Source of the DNA: Trema orientale
Lineage: Eukaryota; Streptophyta; Magnoliopsida; Rosales; Cannabaceae
DNA: 64,000 nucleotides
Assembly (NCBI GenBank): GCA_002914845.1
Contig: JXTC01000094.1
Coordinates: forward strand, 254,921-318,920
Direction: 5' to 3'
Part shown: piece after piece, positions 24,621-36,852 of the stretch
Layout of the letters: every line of letters begins with the position of its first letter
Position numbering within the stretch: the first letter of the stretch is position 1
Notes under the pieces: model-generated
Seen by the model: the letters and a program-made list of their open reading frames with translations, nothing else
Databases searched by the model: none
What the model was told of the DNA's origin: nothing
Program-made: the position numbers and the translations under genes

Positions 24621-25033
24621 GGGGAAATTAGACAATATACGGTATTTCAGAAAAAAAAAATTGAAAAACACGATGGTTTTGTATTTTTTAAGGTGCGGTA
24701 CAGTTTTTATTAGAAAAATACCGTTTTCTAAAAAATATTTAGAAAAATTTCATTTTTTAAAATAATAACTAGTTTCTAGTAATCAGTTTCCAAAAACTGG
24801 TAACTAGTAACCAAAGATATTTATAACTGGTATATAACTGGTAACTAGTAACTAGTAACCAGTTTCCAAAAAATTGGTAACCAATAACTATTTTAAAAAT
24901 GGTACTTTTCTAAATATTTTTTAAAAAGTGATATTTTCTTAATAAAACTATACGAAAATTTAAAAAAAAAAGCCTGACTTTTGTATTTTTGTAATTTTTT
25001 TCGGTTTTTGTAGGTATAAGTGTTAGAAACTCC
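24621..25033 (+). mobile_element. Non-autonomous MULE, GGTTAC-core family, copy 1
   Basis: Ends are GGGGAAATTAGACAATATAC (left) and GGAGTTTCTAACAC (right, reverse complemented). TAAAATTT occurs directly before (24613-24620) and after (25034-25041), an 8-bp target duplication. The core is a loose palindrome of GTTACTAG / CTAGTAACC words flanked by inverted TTTTTCTAAATA and TATTTAGAAAAA blocks. It is the reverse complement of the element at 42987-43371 along its whole length. Confidence 0.82.
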
Positions 25034-25429
25034 TAAAATTTTAGTAACACATACATAGTTTGACACTGCGCTTTGAAGTTGCTTTAATTACCATTGCAAC
25101 TTTAGGCGAATTCTAAATTAATTAGTATCACAGAATATTAAGCATGAGGAGTATATATAAAATATTGCTTAGTGGGCCAGATAAACGACTAGCGATTTTT
25201 CCTCCTGTGGTCTATGATTGGTTTACTTCAAATCGAAATTTCGCTAAAAACCAACCAATACACCTGCTATCAGCTTCCTCTGGCACAAACTTTATGTGAT
25301 TCAGGATATCTTCTAAGAATGGGGCCCACACAATCTTTTTTTGTTTTTTATCAATCTTTTATACTGTAAGCAACAAGTCCATTCTGCTCATATTTAAAGG
25401 CTATGCTTCGATGAATTTGTGTCACAATA

Positions 25430-26880
25430 TTCCATCATTTATGTTCACACAAGTTCAAAAACTTTTTAAGGCCTCCAAAACTCATTATCATTCTGATCTT
25501 TTTCTATACCCACATAAAACATGAAATTTTGCTCGGATAATAATAAATGCATAGTCAATCTTTTTTGTCCCTTATAAAATTCTAGACACTACTAAACCGC
25601 TCTTTAATTGATTGTATAAATTAATTATTTTGAGTAATCGTAATTTCCTATTTGGTGGACCTTCTCTAGATATAGCCTCATAGGTGTTTGGCTCAGACTC
25701 AATTGGATTTTTGTAATTTATGTTTTATAGCTCTCTGTAATATACAGTTTCTAGAGATGGCAATATAACTCATGGTTACGGGTATCCATGGTTATCCGAT
25801 CCGAATGGGGAGGGGAAAAACCGCTCAAGCGGAGAAAATGACCGGAGCGGGGAATAACCGTACCGTTAATATGTGGGTATGGTGCGGGGACGGTATTTGT
25901 ATAATCCGCACCGTACTCGGCCCGATATATATATTTACATAGAAAAATTATTATACATATAAATATCTATTTCATTTTACACTATCAATATTATTATATC
26001 TTTGGTAAAATAATGATTTTAGAGAGTTATATGTACTTATATATTTAAATTTTAGAGTTTAAAAATTATTAGTATATTGTTGTGTTTAATATTTTGTTGA
26101 TTATGAAAAGGATTTAGTATTTTCATCTTAATTTTTTAATATTTTAATATTATCAATAGGTAATGAGTAACCGCGGTTTTCTCCGTTATCCATTGGTTAA
26201 TACCCGCACCATCCCCGCATCCAAAAGAATGGTTAATGGGGCGGGTATGGTATTGTGATTGGCTTTCGGGGATGGGGATGGTAATTAAAAAACTGTTCCC
26301 GATCCGCCCCATTGCCATTCCTAACAGCTTCTTTTAGATTTTAAAAAAAAAAATCATAATTTCATGCACTACCACACTATATTAACATGCAAACATGCTC
26401 TGCTTCACGTTAACAATGACGCGTATTGATCATATATAAGTATATATATTCTCCAAAACTCATTATCTCTATACCCACATATACTTAAAATTTCGCTCCT
26501 TAAATAATGTTAAATATATTAATTCCTGCGTAAACAAATGTGTTAAATAGTTTATATACTCAACCATCTAACTAAACCAATCCTTTTGTCCCTTATGAAA
26601 TTCTAAACACTACTAAACCGTTCTTTAATTGATTGATTAACTATTTTAAGTAATCTTAATTTTCTATTTGCCAGACCTTCTCTAAATACATAGGTTTCTG
26701 TCTCAACTGAATTGGATTTTTGTAATTTATGCCTTATAGCTCTCTATAATCTACAGCTTTAAAAAATAAATAAATAAATAAAATCATATCTTCATTCACT
26801 ACCACACTATATTAACATGCAAACATGCTCTGCTTGACGTTAGCAATGACGACTAGTGATCATATTCATAATATATATAG
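25430..26880. repeat. Tandem duplication (about 430-bp unit), first copy split by a hAT insertion
   Basis: Unit 1 is about 25430-25751 plus 26332-26450; unit 2 is about 26451-26880. Shared blocks in the same order include CTATACCCACATA, CACTACTAAACCG, CTTTAATTGATTG, TTGGATTTTTGTAATTTATG, CACTACCACACTATATTAAC and CATGCTCTGCTT. Unit 2 has the uninterrupted site CTACAGCTTTAAA where unit 1 carries the insertion. Confidence 0.82.
25752..26323. mobile_element. Non-autonomous hAT element (572 bp)
   Basis: Terminal inverted repeats are TAGAGATGGCAAT (left) and TAGGAATGGCAAT (right, inverted), continuing into GC-rich subterminal GGGGCGGG/CCCGCCCC-type sequence. Flanks ACAGTTTC (25744-25751) and ACAGCTTC (26324-26331) form an 8-bp target duplication with one mismatch, the length expected for hAT. 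The middle is AT-rich with no transposase. Confidence 0.85.
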
Positions 26881-27088
26881 GACATTTTTTTTTTTTACCT
26901 ACTTATAAGTATTGTTTTGGCCAACTAAAATTGGTCACGCAAGTTTTTTTATAGTAAAAAGAGGAAAGAGAAAAATATTAAATAATGAGTATTTTTTTCC
27001 AACTACTCAAATTATAATAGCCGTTAGATCAATGATCCAACGGCCACAAAAAAATACCTATGGATAAGTAAAAAAAGAAATACCTACA
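26881..27088. mobile_element. MITE copy A of the GTAGGTATTTTT family
   Basis: Inverted ends built on TACCTACTTATAAG and GTAAAAAAAGAAATACCTAC. The core CCGTTAGATCAATGATCCAACGG is a small palindrome. It is related to copies B and C immediately to the right. Confidence 0.7.
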
Positions 27089-27096
27089 TATATATA

Positions 27097-27308
27097 TGGT
27101 TGCCAATCCGGTAGGTATTTTTTTTTAATGATTCAACGGCTACTATAATTTGAGTAGTTAGAAAAAAATAATAAAAATAAATAGTCATTATTTAATGTTT
27201 TTCTCTCTCCTCTTTTTACCATAAAAAGATGTGTGTAACTAATTTTAATTGGCTAAAGCAATACTCATAAATAGGTAAAAAAACAATACCTACTAAATTG
27301 GTGCCCTA
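27097..27308. mobile_element. MITE copy B, inverted relative to copy A
   Basis: Ends are GGTTGCCAATCCGGTAGGTA and, inverted, GGGCACCAATTTAGTAGGTA. Its interior (CAACGGCTACTATAATTTGA and the AAAAAGAGG-type block) is the reverse complement of copy A. TATATATA lies on both sides. Confidence 0.75.
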
Positions 27309-27316
27309 TATATATA

Positions 27317-27552
27317 TGGTTGCCAATCCAGTAGGTATTTTTTTTTTTTACTTATGTATTGGTATTTTTTTTTAGCTATTAGATTATTATCTAATGGTGA
27401 TCCAACGGCTTAAATAATGTGCATGAAAAGACGTGCATTATTAATACTATTTTTCTTACTTTTTAATATAAAAAAATATATGTGATAAATTTTAATTGGT
27501 CAAAATGATACTTAACATAAGTAAAAAAAAAAAACCTACTGGATTAGTGCCT
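27317..27552. mobile_element. MITE copy C
   Basis: Ends are GGTTGCCAATCCAGTAGGTA and, inverted, AGGCACTAATCCAGTAGGTT. The core has TGGTGATCCAACGGC. It matches the MITE near 56588-56820 in reverse orientation, including a GTGCATGAAAAGACGTGCAT-like block. Confidence 0.75.
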
Positions 27553-29310
27553 TATATATATATATATATATTCTCCAAGGGCTCTTCTCTTTATATTTGG
27601 AACATATTGAGAAGCAAACATACCATTTCTTTTTTTGTTTTGGTATTGCATTATTATCGATCGGAACTTGTCTACTAAAAACATACCAAGCAAATTAGTT
27701 ATTCAAGGGGATTGAGATTTTGCTGACTCTTTATCCTTTAGTTCACAAAATAGATCTATTTCAAGCTTTCTTTTTTAAGAAAGTAAAAATAAAATCCTGA
27801 ATTATTTCAAGTTTAAGTTGTGAACATTACACTCTATACTAACAGAGCCATCCAATGAATAGAAGAAGACATATTTTCCATAGATATCTTTTCGTATTTT
27901 TGACTTGAAGAGTGAGGATTTGAACCAGGCTCTCTATATTGGGAGGAGGTATAGTTACCATAAAGCTAGCCTGCGACCACAATATTATTAAACTATTTTA
28001 ATATTGATAAATATAATATTAATTAATTATGATCACATATGCCATATAACTTATCCGACACTCACTCATCCATTGCCACATGGGTCTTACCCAATAGAAA
28101 ATTGTGATTTATTTTATATCATCCCTTTAAGCTATTTGTATGTGAACATTCTAAATTTGAAAATATATGTATAAAATACATAATCTTCAATAACAAACAG
28201 CAATTATCAACGTCGAGTACGTCCATTATACTTTGGGCCTTCAATAACAAACAGCAATTATCAACCAACGTCAAGTAGGTCCATTATACTTTGGGCTGGG
28301 TATTTGTCTACTTGTCTCTGATCAAGAAGGAAAAGGATTCAAGGTATTTGCACAAATGGCAAGTAACTATCTTGCCTCCCTCTGCGTTTCACAATTTTGG
28401 TATTGTTGCTTTATTTTTATTTATTATTTTTCGATAGTTAAGCCCCACTTCCAAAAAAAATATTATTTTTCGGCGAGTTTTGTCAAGTTATTTCTTAACG
28501 TAACAGAAACTCATATAACTATCGATATTTTTTTTTCAGAAGATTATTGCGAGTAGCTACTAAAAATATTCACCCATCCGAAGAAAAAAAAAAAAACCCT
28601 CGTTTCTTTTTTTTTTGTTTTGGTGAGAGAAAAAAAAAACCCTCATTTTTAGATGTGTTAATTGTGCCATTTGCGGTACCACATTCACGTCTCGTGCCAA
28701 CTAGTGACGAGTTTTCGCCTAGACATAATTAGCTATTCATATCATGCCAAGCACAATCTAATGGTTTGTGCTTGAGTAAGACTGATTACTAATCAAATCA
28801 CATCATGTCCATCCAGCTTAAAATTGTGTTGTGCTAGTGATTGCTTGACACCGCTATTCATTTCTCTTTCTCTATATATTTTGTTAATTAAGAAACGCTT
28901 CATAACTCATTGATCAATGACTCAATGTACATTTTGATAATGAAATTTCTGTCATTGGTCAAAACCAACACTGTTTGAATATTGATCAGAAAGATATTTA
29001 CGCCAAAAATAGAAATCTTATCATCAACTTTGGAGCAAATATCACCTTGAACAATCGTCTAAATGGGGTCGCACACTTGTATACTGTCCAACTTAGAGGC
29101 CACCCTCGTGTGACTCTACTCTAAAGTAACAATAAAAGGCCACAAAAATTCCACCTGTCAAAACATAAATGCCACTTAAAATTACTCGAAATTCATTTAA
29201 ACCATCTAAGTAATATATGTATGCTCATAGGAAAACAGAGGATCATTCATATATAACTGACAAACAAAGATTGTGATCTTACCAAAATGTAGTTACTTCT
29301 GAATGAAAAG
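27553..29310. other. Intergenic DNA with a SINE-like remnant and a 54-bp tandem duplication
   Basis: About 27905-27985, read on the minus strand, has an A-box-like GGCTAGCTTTATGGT and a B box GGTTCAAATCC, probably a SINE or tRNA-like remnant. At 28185-28238 and 28239-28296 a 54-bp block (CTTCAATAACAAACAGCAAT...) is duplicated in tandem, the second copy with a 4-bp insertion. No gene; the frames at 28356-28556 and 28547-28732 lack support. Confidence 0.55.
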
Positions 29311-32300
29311 TTAGCCATTACCGAATACCTTGAGTTTTAGCTGACTCCTCGCCTCAGTTATGGCCTTACTGTGGTTCTGCACAGATTTAATTTATGCATA
29401 ATACAAAGTAATGAATAACAAAAGCTGTTCAAGCTAAAAGAACTTAATTAAACGGATAATACATCAATTTTTAGTGTCGAATTATATCATCATCATATTT
29501 TACATGGCATTAATATAGTATTGAATTCACTTCTATTTACAAGCACAACAATTTTAAGTATATAACTTTGACAAAAGAAATCAATATGTCTTTTTAATGT
29601 TCAAAAAGAAAATAATTCAAGTCATCAAGGTGTTATATGTTACTGTCTATAAAATATCATCATGTATATGGTTCCTGATTGTGATGCAAGTGTTTCAAAA
29701 CTACTATATCATATACTTTTAAGCTCAGATAATCCTCTTAAGGCACCTCATATAAATCCTTCCACCATAAATTTGACTTCTCCTGTAGTATGCGCCATTC
29801 CATGGCCATTTCGAATTCAACCGTATTGGACTGGGAACAGTGTGCCGTTGATACTGCATTTCTCTATATGAAATAGAGAGAAATTAAAAATAAAAGACAA
29901 AAAGGAAGAAGAGAGCAATAACAGAGATAGCTGACATATTAGATCAAAATAGAACAAAGACGATAGACAAAATTGCCTAATTCGGGAAAAGCAAGAAGAA
30001 AAAGTTCGGAGAAAAGTCTTACCATCTCCTCCCGTTGTTTTTGAAGCCTAAAACGGTCAAAAACTAGATGGCCAGGAAAACTAGTTGCTTTGTCAGACAC
30101 TCTCAGATTTCTATAACGACCAACCACAGGTCTGCAAATTCAAAGCAAATGGAGTAAAATCTTCATATTCTTATTTAATATACTGCACATTTTCTGGTAT
30201 TTAGCCACACAAAAAAAAAGGTACATGAATAATAATAGACCTCTACATTGTCTAAACAATGTTTCGTTCGATTTTACAGACAGTGAAAATTATACTGGAT
30301 TACAAAATGTGGGTCTTAAAATTTCCAACTCTACAAATAAAAGGATTAAAATCATGTTCAATGCTTGTGAACGAAGAAAGTATAGATTACATTTGATTAC
30401 CTTCCATCATCTAAAACCAGGTATTTACTGTTCAACTCGCATACTGCAGACTGAGCTGCAGTTTTTGACTTGAATATTACAAAAGCCTTGCCTGTTATAA
30501 CCAGGAGCCAAATGAATCAATATAGACCACATGGGTTTGAGCTTTAACGTAAAAACTAATGCAGAAAGGAAAAATGATTACTTGGCAAATGAAACAGGAA
30601 AACAAGAATAGCCGACCTTACCATATATTGGTTTAGAAAATGTACTTATAAACTGCGTCATTCTTGCTTCGACCTTTTCATGAAATGCGTGCCAAATCAG
30701 CTCCTAAGGAGGAAAAGGAAGAAGGATCAAACCGAATGTCCTGGTCAGACAATGTTACTCATAACTCTAATTTACCCCTCCGTAATGCATCCTACTGAAG
30801 GTTTTAAAAGAATGACACGGGGATACTTGCACTAGATTAGTGCTTGATATCAAATGCTTTGTTAAAAAATTGATAAAAATAAATAAATAAATAGACGAAG
30901 CCATACAGGGGAATTATCGTTACTACCTCAACTTCAACTGATGAAAATGATGGATCCAAATTTTCTAATAAGACCAGGGTTTCTGCTTCTTGAGCTTTCT
31001 GCAGTTTCTCTTCCCATGGCTGAAAATTTTTGAGGAAAAGAAACTCTGCTCAGGGTGTGATATAGATATTATATACATGGCCCCTTTTTTTTTGCCCCTG
31101 TTTTCCAGAAATTCTAAAGGTGTCATAAACTTGGAGAGTATACAGATACTGGGGCTCTGCGTGCTGTTTGAAGAGTCTTTCAATACAATAATAAGCGACA
31201 CGGGAAATAATATATGAAAATTGCAGATTAAGGAAAACTTCCTGAATATTACATTCTTCTTGCTAAATTCAGAATGAGTTGAAATAGATACATGCATCGT
31301 CGACTGTTTTACTTGGCGAACCTTTAAAAAGAACTTCCAAAGATAAAGAAGCTTTTCAGAAAATCAAAACTTATCACAAAACAATCAATCGCTTACAGTA
31401 AATAGAAACTCACAAGTTGTTTAAACCAATTCCTTCTATCCTGCAAAGCAAGAAATTCAAAATTATTAGAATATGCAAGGCCCAATAATCAAAATTTCCA
31501 CGAAAGGGAGGGAAATCAAACAGTAATTTTCGAGACTTACAGCATCAGGCCTTTTAGTTACTTCCAAAACTTGGTTGTTAGTTTTGACACTCTTGTCATA
31601 TGCAAGTTGAGTTCCTGCTTTCTCAAAAGTCTTAGTTGTTGCCTTCACTCCAAAATCCTCCCCCTTATTGGGTCCCCCTTTGTGGATAGTGGGACCCTCG
31701 ATATTCAGAACAGTCATTCTTTTCTTGTAAGGTCGGGTATCTGATGTGTTCTGAGGTGAGATCATTTCAGAAGTTCTCACTCTAGATTTATCTTTAACAT
31801 GTATGCCAGGCTTATTCCCACCTTCAACAGCAAAATGTTTCAAATTGGCAGTGTCACTTGAACCACATCCACGCTCAACAACAGTAGCTTTGCTTGTACC
31901 TCTTTCTGATTCTGCACTTCCAAAAGAAAGCAATTTTTTTTTCTTTTTCATATTTGGTTGACATCAGAAGCTAAAAGTAAATGGGAAATTTAGCATTCTT
32001 AGATATCACCTTTTACCAAAGAATCATTTCTGCCAGGAGGCTTTGAATATTTAGCTGGACTGTCTACCCCTTTGCTCAAGTCTGACCTGGGAGACTCAGT
32101 GAATGGCTGACTCGGTTGTTTTGCCTTCAGTGATGGCTGACTCTGATTCTGCTGATATTTTCTCTTGTTAAAGAAGAACTCCACTACAATGCGTACAGAA
32201 TATTACCCCAATACGAAAAAAATTAGTCCCATTTATATAACTCCAACAGTTGTAAAACTTTCCTGATCAGAAATGACTGACCTTTGATTCCACCGATCTC

Positions 32301-33568
32301 CTCCGGAAACTTGTCTGATATTTCATTATTATCTACATTGAAAGTGCGATGGAAAACGTAGTGTGCCCTTCTCAATTCCTCTTCAGAAGCCTGAGGATTT
32401 CTTCTGTCCTTTGAGGTGCAGATAACATTGCATTTCGCAATAACTGCTTCCTGAAAAAGTATAGATCATGCAATTATGAACTATAACAATGATGACCTTT
32501 CAAGTTAAAAGTCTTCAAAGTTATCAATTAGAGGAGTGCTAACAACACACTCTAAAAGCTTTCATTGTGAACTCCAATAGACTATCATTTTGAATATATA
32601 ACAAATCATTGTAAAGTCCATATTCAAGTTAAATAGTGAGACATGAGAGTGTAAAAGAAAGTGCCGCTAGATCTTCTTTATCAATTAAAATTTAACGAAG
32701 TTTTGGGGTATAGGTGAAAGAACAAGAAAGCAACATTTTCTATCCTCTAAAATGTAATATTGGAGACCATTGTGACTCTAATCTTGGATGGGCTGTCGGC
32801 ATGCAATGACATTTCAACATTAAACTTTCCCACTGAACATATTTCATAAACAGACATTTGGGTCATTTCTGTTACTAAATGCAAAGGAATGGAAGTGAAG
32901 AAAAAAATAAATTGTTTGTGTTGCCATTGAAAGTTATATTTCAAATTCTGGAGCAAACTTTACTGACACTTATTCTCCTAAATTGTTTATTTCTTCATCC
33001 CCAAGTGTTTCTGCATCCCAGCAAACCTACTATGCACAGCATGTTTTGGTAAAAGGGAAGACAAAGAACTCTATGAAAAACAACAATCCAATGTGGCACC
33101 ACAAAAGTATTTAGATATGTTCTCATCAAAATAAAACTAAAAACAATAATGACAACATACTAAGATTATGATACCAATTCAGTTCAATGATGGATGAAGA
33201 CATAAATGGGAAATGTTCTATAAGATCAAATTTACCGCGTAATTGATATTGGAAAGACCTTTTCCTTGACCGGACGCCAAAAACAGCTCGTTCCAGTGCG
33301 GCTCAACATCACCCAGATGGTTACGTATTTCAGTAGGACGAAAAAACCACACAACCCTAACCTTCTTTTCATGAGTTGGTGTGATCTCATACAATTTCAC
33401 GAGCTTACCAATATAAGTCTCAGGATTACCGGCACAGTAGAAGCATACAGAGTCATAAAGAGAGTATTCAATACCCCCATAAGTAAATGACTCATAGTAT
33501 TGGATGTCTTTATTCCTTACACCCACTCCCCTCCTCCTGCCCCACTTAAATTCAGGTTCATCATCCAT
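29311..33568 (-). CDS. ASI1: BAH and RRM domain protein, ASI1/IBM2/SG1 type, 11 coding exons, 543 aa
   Basis: Nuclear chromatin/RNA-binding factor. In Arabidopsis, ASI1 (IBM2, SG1) promotes full-length transcription through introns containing heterochromatic repeats, with EDM2 and AIPP1. Coding exons: 33236-33568, 32282-32450, 32010-32183, 31541-31911, 31414-31440, 30927-31019, 30622-30703, 30401-30491, 30023-30131, 29747-29863, 29311-29376; total 1632 nt, GT-AG borders, phases exact. The BAH domain spans roughly residues 20-160 (FKWGRRRG, IQYYESFTYGG, YIGKLVKLYE, VWFFRPTEI, CNVICTSKDRRNP, YVFHRTFNV). A basic, Ser-rich linker (about 165-355) is followed by an RRM-like fold (about 375-450) with LVLLENLD and GKAFVIFKS as RNP2/RNP1-like strands. 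The C-terminal helical part (AHCSQSNTVEFEMAMEW) also fits this family. The last exon could be spliced differently at CTCAAG/GTATTC. Orthology is inferred from domain order, not from a search. Confidence 0.92.
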
Positions 33569-34340
33569 TAATGTCCTCCCAAGGCTTTTGCAAAAATGGC
33601 ATATTAATCTCGATTTCTAAAGCTCACCGCATCCGATATTCTTTGAGAACCTAAAAAATTATCAATATTATTAAACACCCTTAATAGTATTAATGAGACG
33701 TTCAAACTTAAAAGTAACCAAAAATGGTTACAAATGAAGGGATACATCCATTAGATGTCCTATTCAAAAACAAAACCTGGTCATAACCAAAAAAAAAAAA
33801 AAAAAAAAACCCATCAAAACTATAGTTACGAAATTATGTCAATCCCATCATATTGTGTAACGTATACCACTAATTATTAAGTTAGAAATAGGACTTTGAG
33901 TTCAGAACAAATCCTACCACCATGGCTAGAACTTTTATTTTTATTTTTTAAAAAAAATCTTTTCTAATACTAGTCTTGCATACTCAGTGATCCTGTAAGC
34001 ATAGTTAAAATTTGAATCTATACTATAAGCGAAACTGATTTGAAGAAAGAACTGAGCATTTAATTTTAGTAGATACAGAGACCCAGAAAAAGCAAAGAAA
34101 ACCTTAAGCCGAGACCCAAAAGCCAAATATGAGAGCGAGAAACTAAAAGAAGAAAAGTACCTCTAAGAAGAGCAAAAACCCATGAGTAAGAAAATGTGAA
34201 AGTTATGCAAATCAAAGACTTAAGACTCCATATCCAAGCTTCTGTGAAAACTGAAAACAGAGATTTTAGAGAGAGAGAGAGAGAGAGTGACAGGAAAGTG
34301 GAGGGAAAGATGTGATAGAGAAAGGGGGGGCGCAGTGCGC
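33561..34340 (-). promoter_or_regulatory. ASI1-like 5' leader: leader intron and three upstream ORFs
   Basis: Inferred leader exon 1 is about 34161-34300, starting after a CT repeat (34270-34290). A leader intron spans 33651-34160 (donor GTACTTTTC, acceptor TTTTTTAG). Upstream ORFs on the minus strand: 34220-34231 (ATG-GAG-TCT-TAA), 34163-34183 (six codons plus stop), and 33561-33602 (13 codons plus stop), which starts 34 nt before the main ATG and overlaps it out of frame. The splice sites are predicted, not shown by transcripts. Confidence 0.55.
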
Positions 34341-35237
34341 ATAAGCCGGAATAGTATAGAAGAGTGGTGCTATTATGCGCCGAGTACACGCAGCTAGTGT
34401 GTGCGAGTGTCCGTACTACGACGTGCATGCAGGGCGAGGGAGTTTTTTTCACTCTTTTTTTGTTTTTTTTTTTTTTTTTGTTTTTAGAATAAAGGGGGTG
34501 GGAGTTTTTGATTTTAGGAGAAAAAACAGATACTATTCCCCACTCGCTTTCCTTTCCCGTGGGACTCACTCGCTTAATTCTTGTCTTCTTATACAAGAAA
34601 AAATAAAGTGTTTGTGTAAGACAGAAAACACAAAAATAAAAAAAGCTGGTAATATCTCTTGGAACGGTAATAGTTCAGTTATTTAGTAAGAATTATATGT
34701 TCATTACCCAAAAAAAAAAAAGGTTAGAATTATATGTTATAAGAGAATATGCTAATAATAATACTAGAGATACTCATAATTTAGACCAAAAATTTTCACT
34801 AAATCATGTGTGATTTTTAATCACTTTTTTGTCTTAAAGTAAGGGTACACTATTTAAAATTGTGTGTTTGAAAATCATGTTATGTCATTTGGGTTTAAAT
34901 TTTTGGTATAATTTATGAGTTTCTCTTACTCATAACATATTTTGTACAATAAATATTGATAAGGATACCCCAATTGTTAAATTAATTGTAGTTAAGTATA
35001 TAAAAAGTAAAAGGAGAAATGAGAAATATATTAAGAAAAACCCCTTAATTCCAAACTAATATATAGTTAAGTCTTAGGGAAAGTGGAAAAAATAAATGGA
35101 AAAAAGAGAAGAAATAAGAGAGAAAGGAACTGAGAGAAATTAGTAGGAAGAGAGAGAAAGTAACGAGAAAAAAAGTGAAAAAAAAATGATAATGGGGAGG
35201 AGAGAGGTCGAAGTAATAGAAAGCTGAGAAAGATTAT
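34341..35237. other. Intergenic DNA upstream of the ASI1-like gene
   Basis: GC-richer patch at 34325-34430 close to the likely promoter, then AT-rich DNA with A runs. The frames at 34066-34596 and 34375-34686 are low-complexity and not genes. Confidence 0.45.
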
Positions 35238-35596
35238 GGGGCCGTTTGGTTCGCCCATTCCATTCCATTGGAATGGAAAATCCATTTGAATGGGTGTTTG
35301 TTTCAACAACTCTAAATTTTCCATTCAAATGGTCGTTTGGAATGAGTGTTTGTTTCAACAATTTAGTTTTTCCATTCAAATGGTTCATCAGTCACATCAA
35401 CTATTTGAATGGATTTTTGTGTCTTGGATGAGAATGGAGGGGAAGAGGTGTTTTTGAATAGTCCATTCCAATACTCCCATTCTAATTATAACCCATTCCA
35501 CTATTTTTTCCATTCAAATGTCTTCCATTCCAATTATAACCCATTCCACAATTTCCATTCAAATACACACATTCAAATAGGCGAAACAAACGGGGC
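35238..35596. mobile_element. Harbinger-like MITE
   Basis: Ends GGGGCCGTTTGGTTCGCC (left) and, inverted, TGCCCCGTTTGTTTCGCC. The interior is made of CCATTCAAATGG and CCATTCCAATTATAACCC words, including a 58-bp tandem pair (about 35290-35383) and a second pair near 35462-35560. The target duplication is not clear. Confidence 0.7.
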
Positions 35597-36852
35597 ATAT
35601 ATATATTTAAAAAAAATCAATGGTGACTTAAGGAAAAAAAAAAAAAATTAAGTTAAAAATAAGTGTGATAGATAAAAATGGGCAATTAGTGAAAAAAAAA
35701 AAGAAGACTAATAATAGAATGTAGTGGTCCAGTGGACATTCGTTCTATGTAACAAAGGAATGACAATTCTACTAAAATAGAAGAATTCCATGTGTTAAAA
35801 CCAACCAAAACAAATAGTAAAATCTTTTCTATTCTATTCCAACTTGAGAACATTTCATAAAGATTGTATTTTACTCTTTGGGTTATGTGTTTCTATTATG
35901 CTTGTTATTTGTAGTTTTTTTTCTAGTATTGAATTGCTTATTTTACTATATTTATTATATTAATGAAGTGACTTTTTTTTTTTGGAAAAAATATGACTTA
36001 ACTAATAACCTCCACTTATTACAAAGAAAGGAAAAAAATACTTTTTTTTTTTTTTTATTTTTTACGAACAATTCGAAATTTAAAGGAATAAAAGATTGAT
36101 TTTTTTTTTTGGTAAGATGAAGCGTTGAATTGGTTATCTTAGTAATAGCCGTTTTTTTTCTCCCTTACATTAAGCAAGTCATTGTGGTTATATGTTGAAC
36201 TATTTGTACTCAATCGGGATTATATCCAGTGAAAACAAACAAAAATAAGATTTCAATTAATTTGAATCAAAGTAATTTCACAAAAGAAAAGTAAATTAAG
36301 ATTGTTTTTAAGTCGGGTAAAATTTAATCCCAAGTTTAAAACTCTTCCAAATAATCATCAACTAAATCACATGTTGTTCTCTTATTGCTATTTTAAAATT
36401 AAAACACAAAAAAGAAAAAAAAATCATATTAGAGTTTGGAGAATGAGAGAGTGGTTTCCACTCGCGCTTTGATTAAGGTGTGAATTGTCAAGTTCCAATC
36501 AACATAAGCGGTATTCAATGGTGTGACAGGCTAGTCAGCGTGATTGACCCTATAGTTATACAAGAAAGAGCAAATATTCATTTATACACTTAAGAAACCA
36601 ATGAGGGTGTAAAGAATTTGCTTCTTATGGAATATAGATAAAGATATACACCAATCCACGCGTATTTTCAGAGGACGGCGTTAACAATGAAGAAAGAAAC
36701 CAAAAGTTTTTAGATTGAATCAGTAGCGCAAGAAAAATGTAAATGATGATGACAATAATTTATTTGAAAAAACAATATCAAATTAACTAAGAAGCAAAAT
36801 ATAAATACGAACATTTGAAAGAAAAAAAAAAAAAAAGAAGAGTGCTAAGAAT
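35597..36852. other. Intergenic DNA with a SINE 3' fragment
   Basis: At about 35965-36030, read on the minus strand, GTAATAAGTGGAGGTTATTAGTTAA matches in sense the 3' body of the SINEs at 16714 and 49687; only this part is recognisable. The rest is AT-rich with long T runs (36040-36060, 36095-36110). No gene. Confidence 0.45.

Noticed and set aside
31466..31951. 161-codon frame as a separate gene
   Set aside because: It is the fourth coding exon of the ASI1-like gene extended into intron sequence on both sides; the true exon is 31541-31911.
34066..34686. Protein frames on both strands around 34.1-34.7 kb
   Set aside because: They are low complexity (Ser/Leu or Phe/Lys runs from CT and A/T tracts) and overlap the ASI1-like leader; no domain is recognisable.
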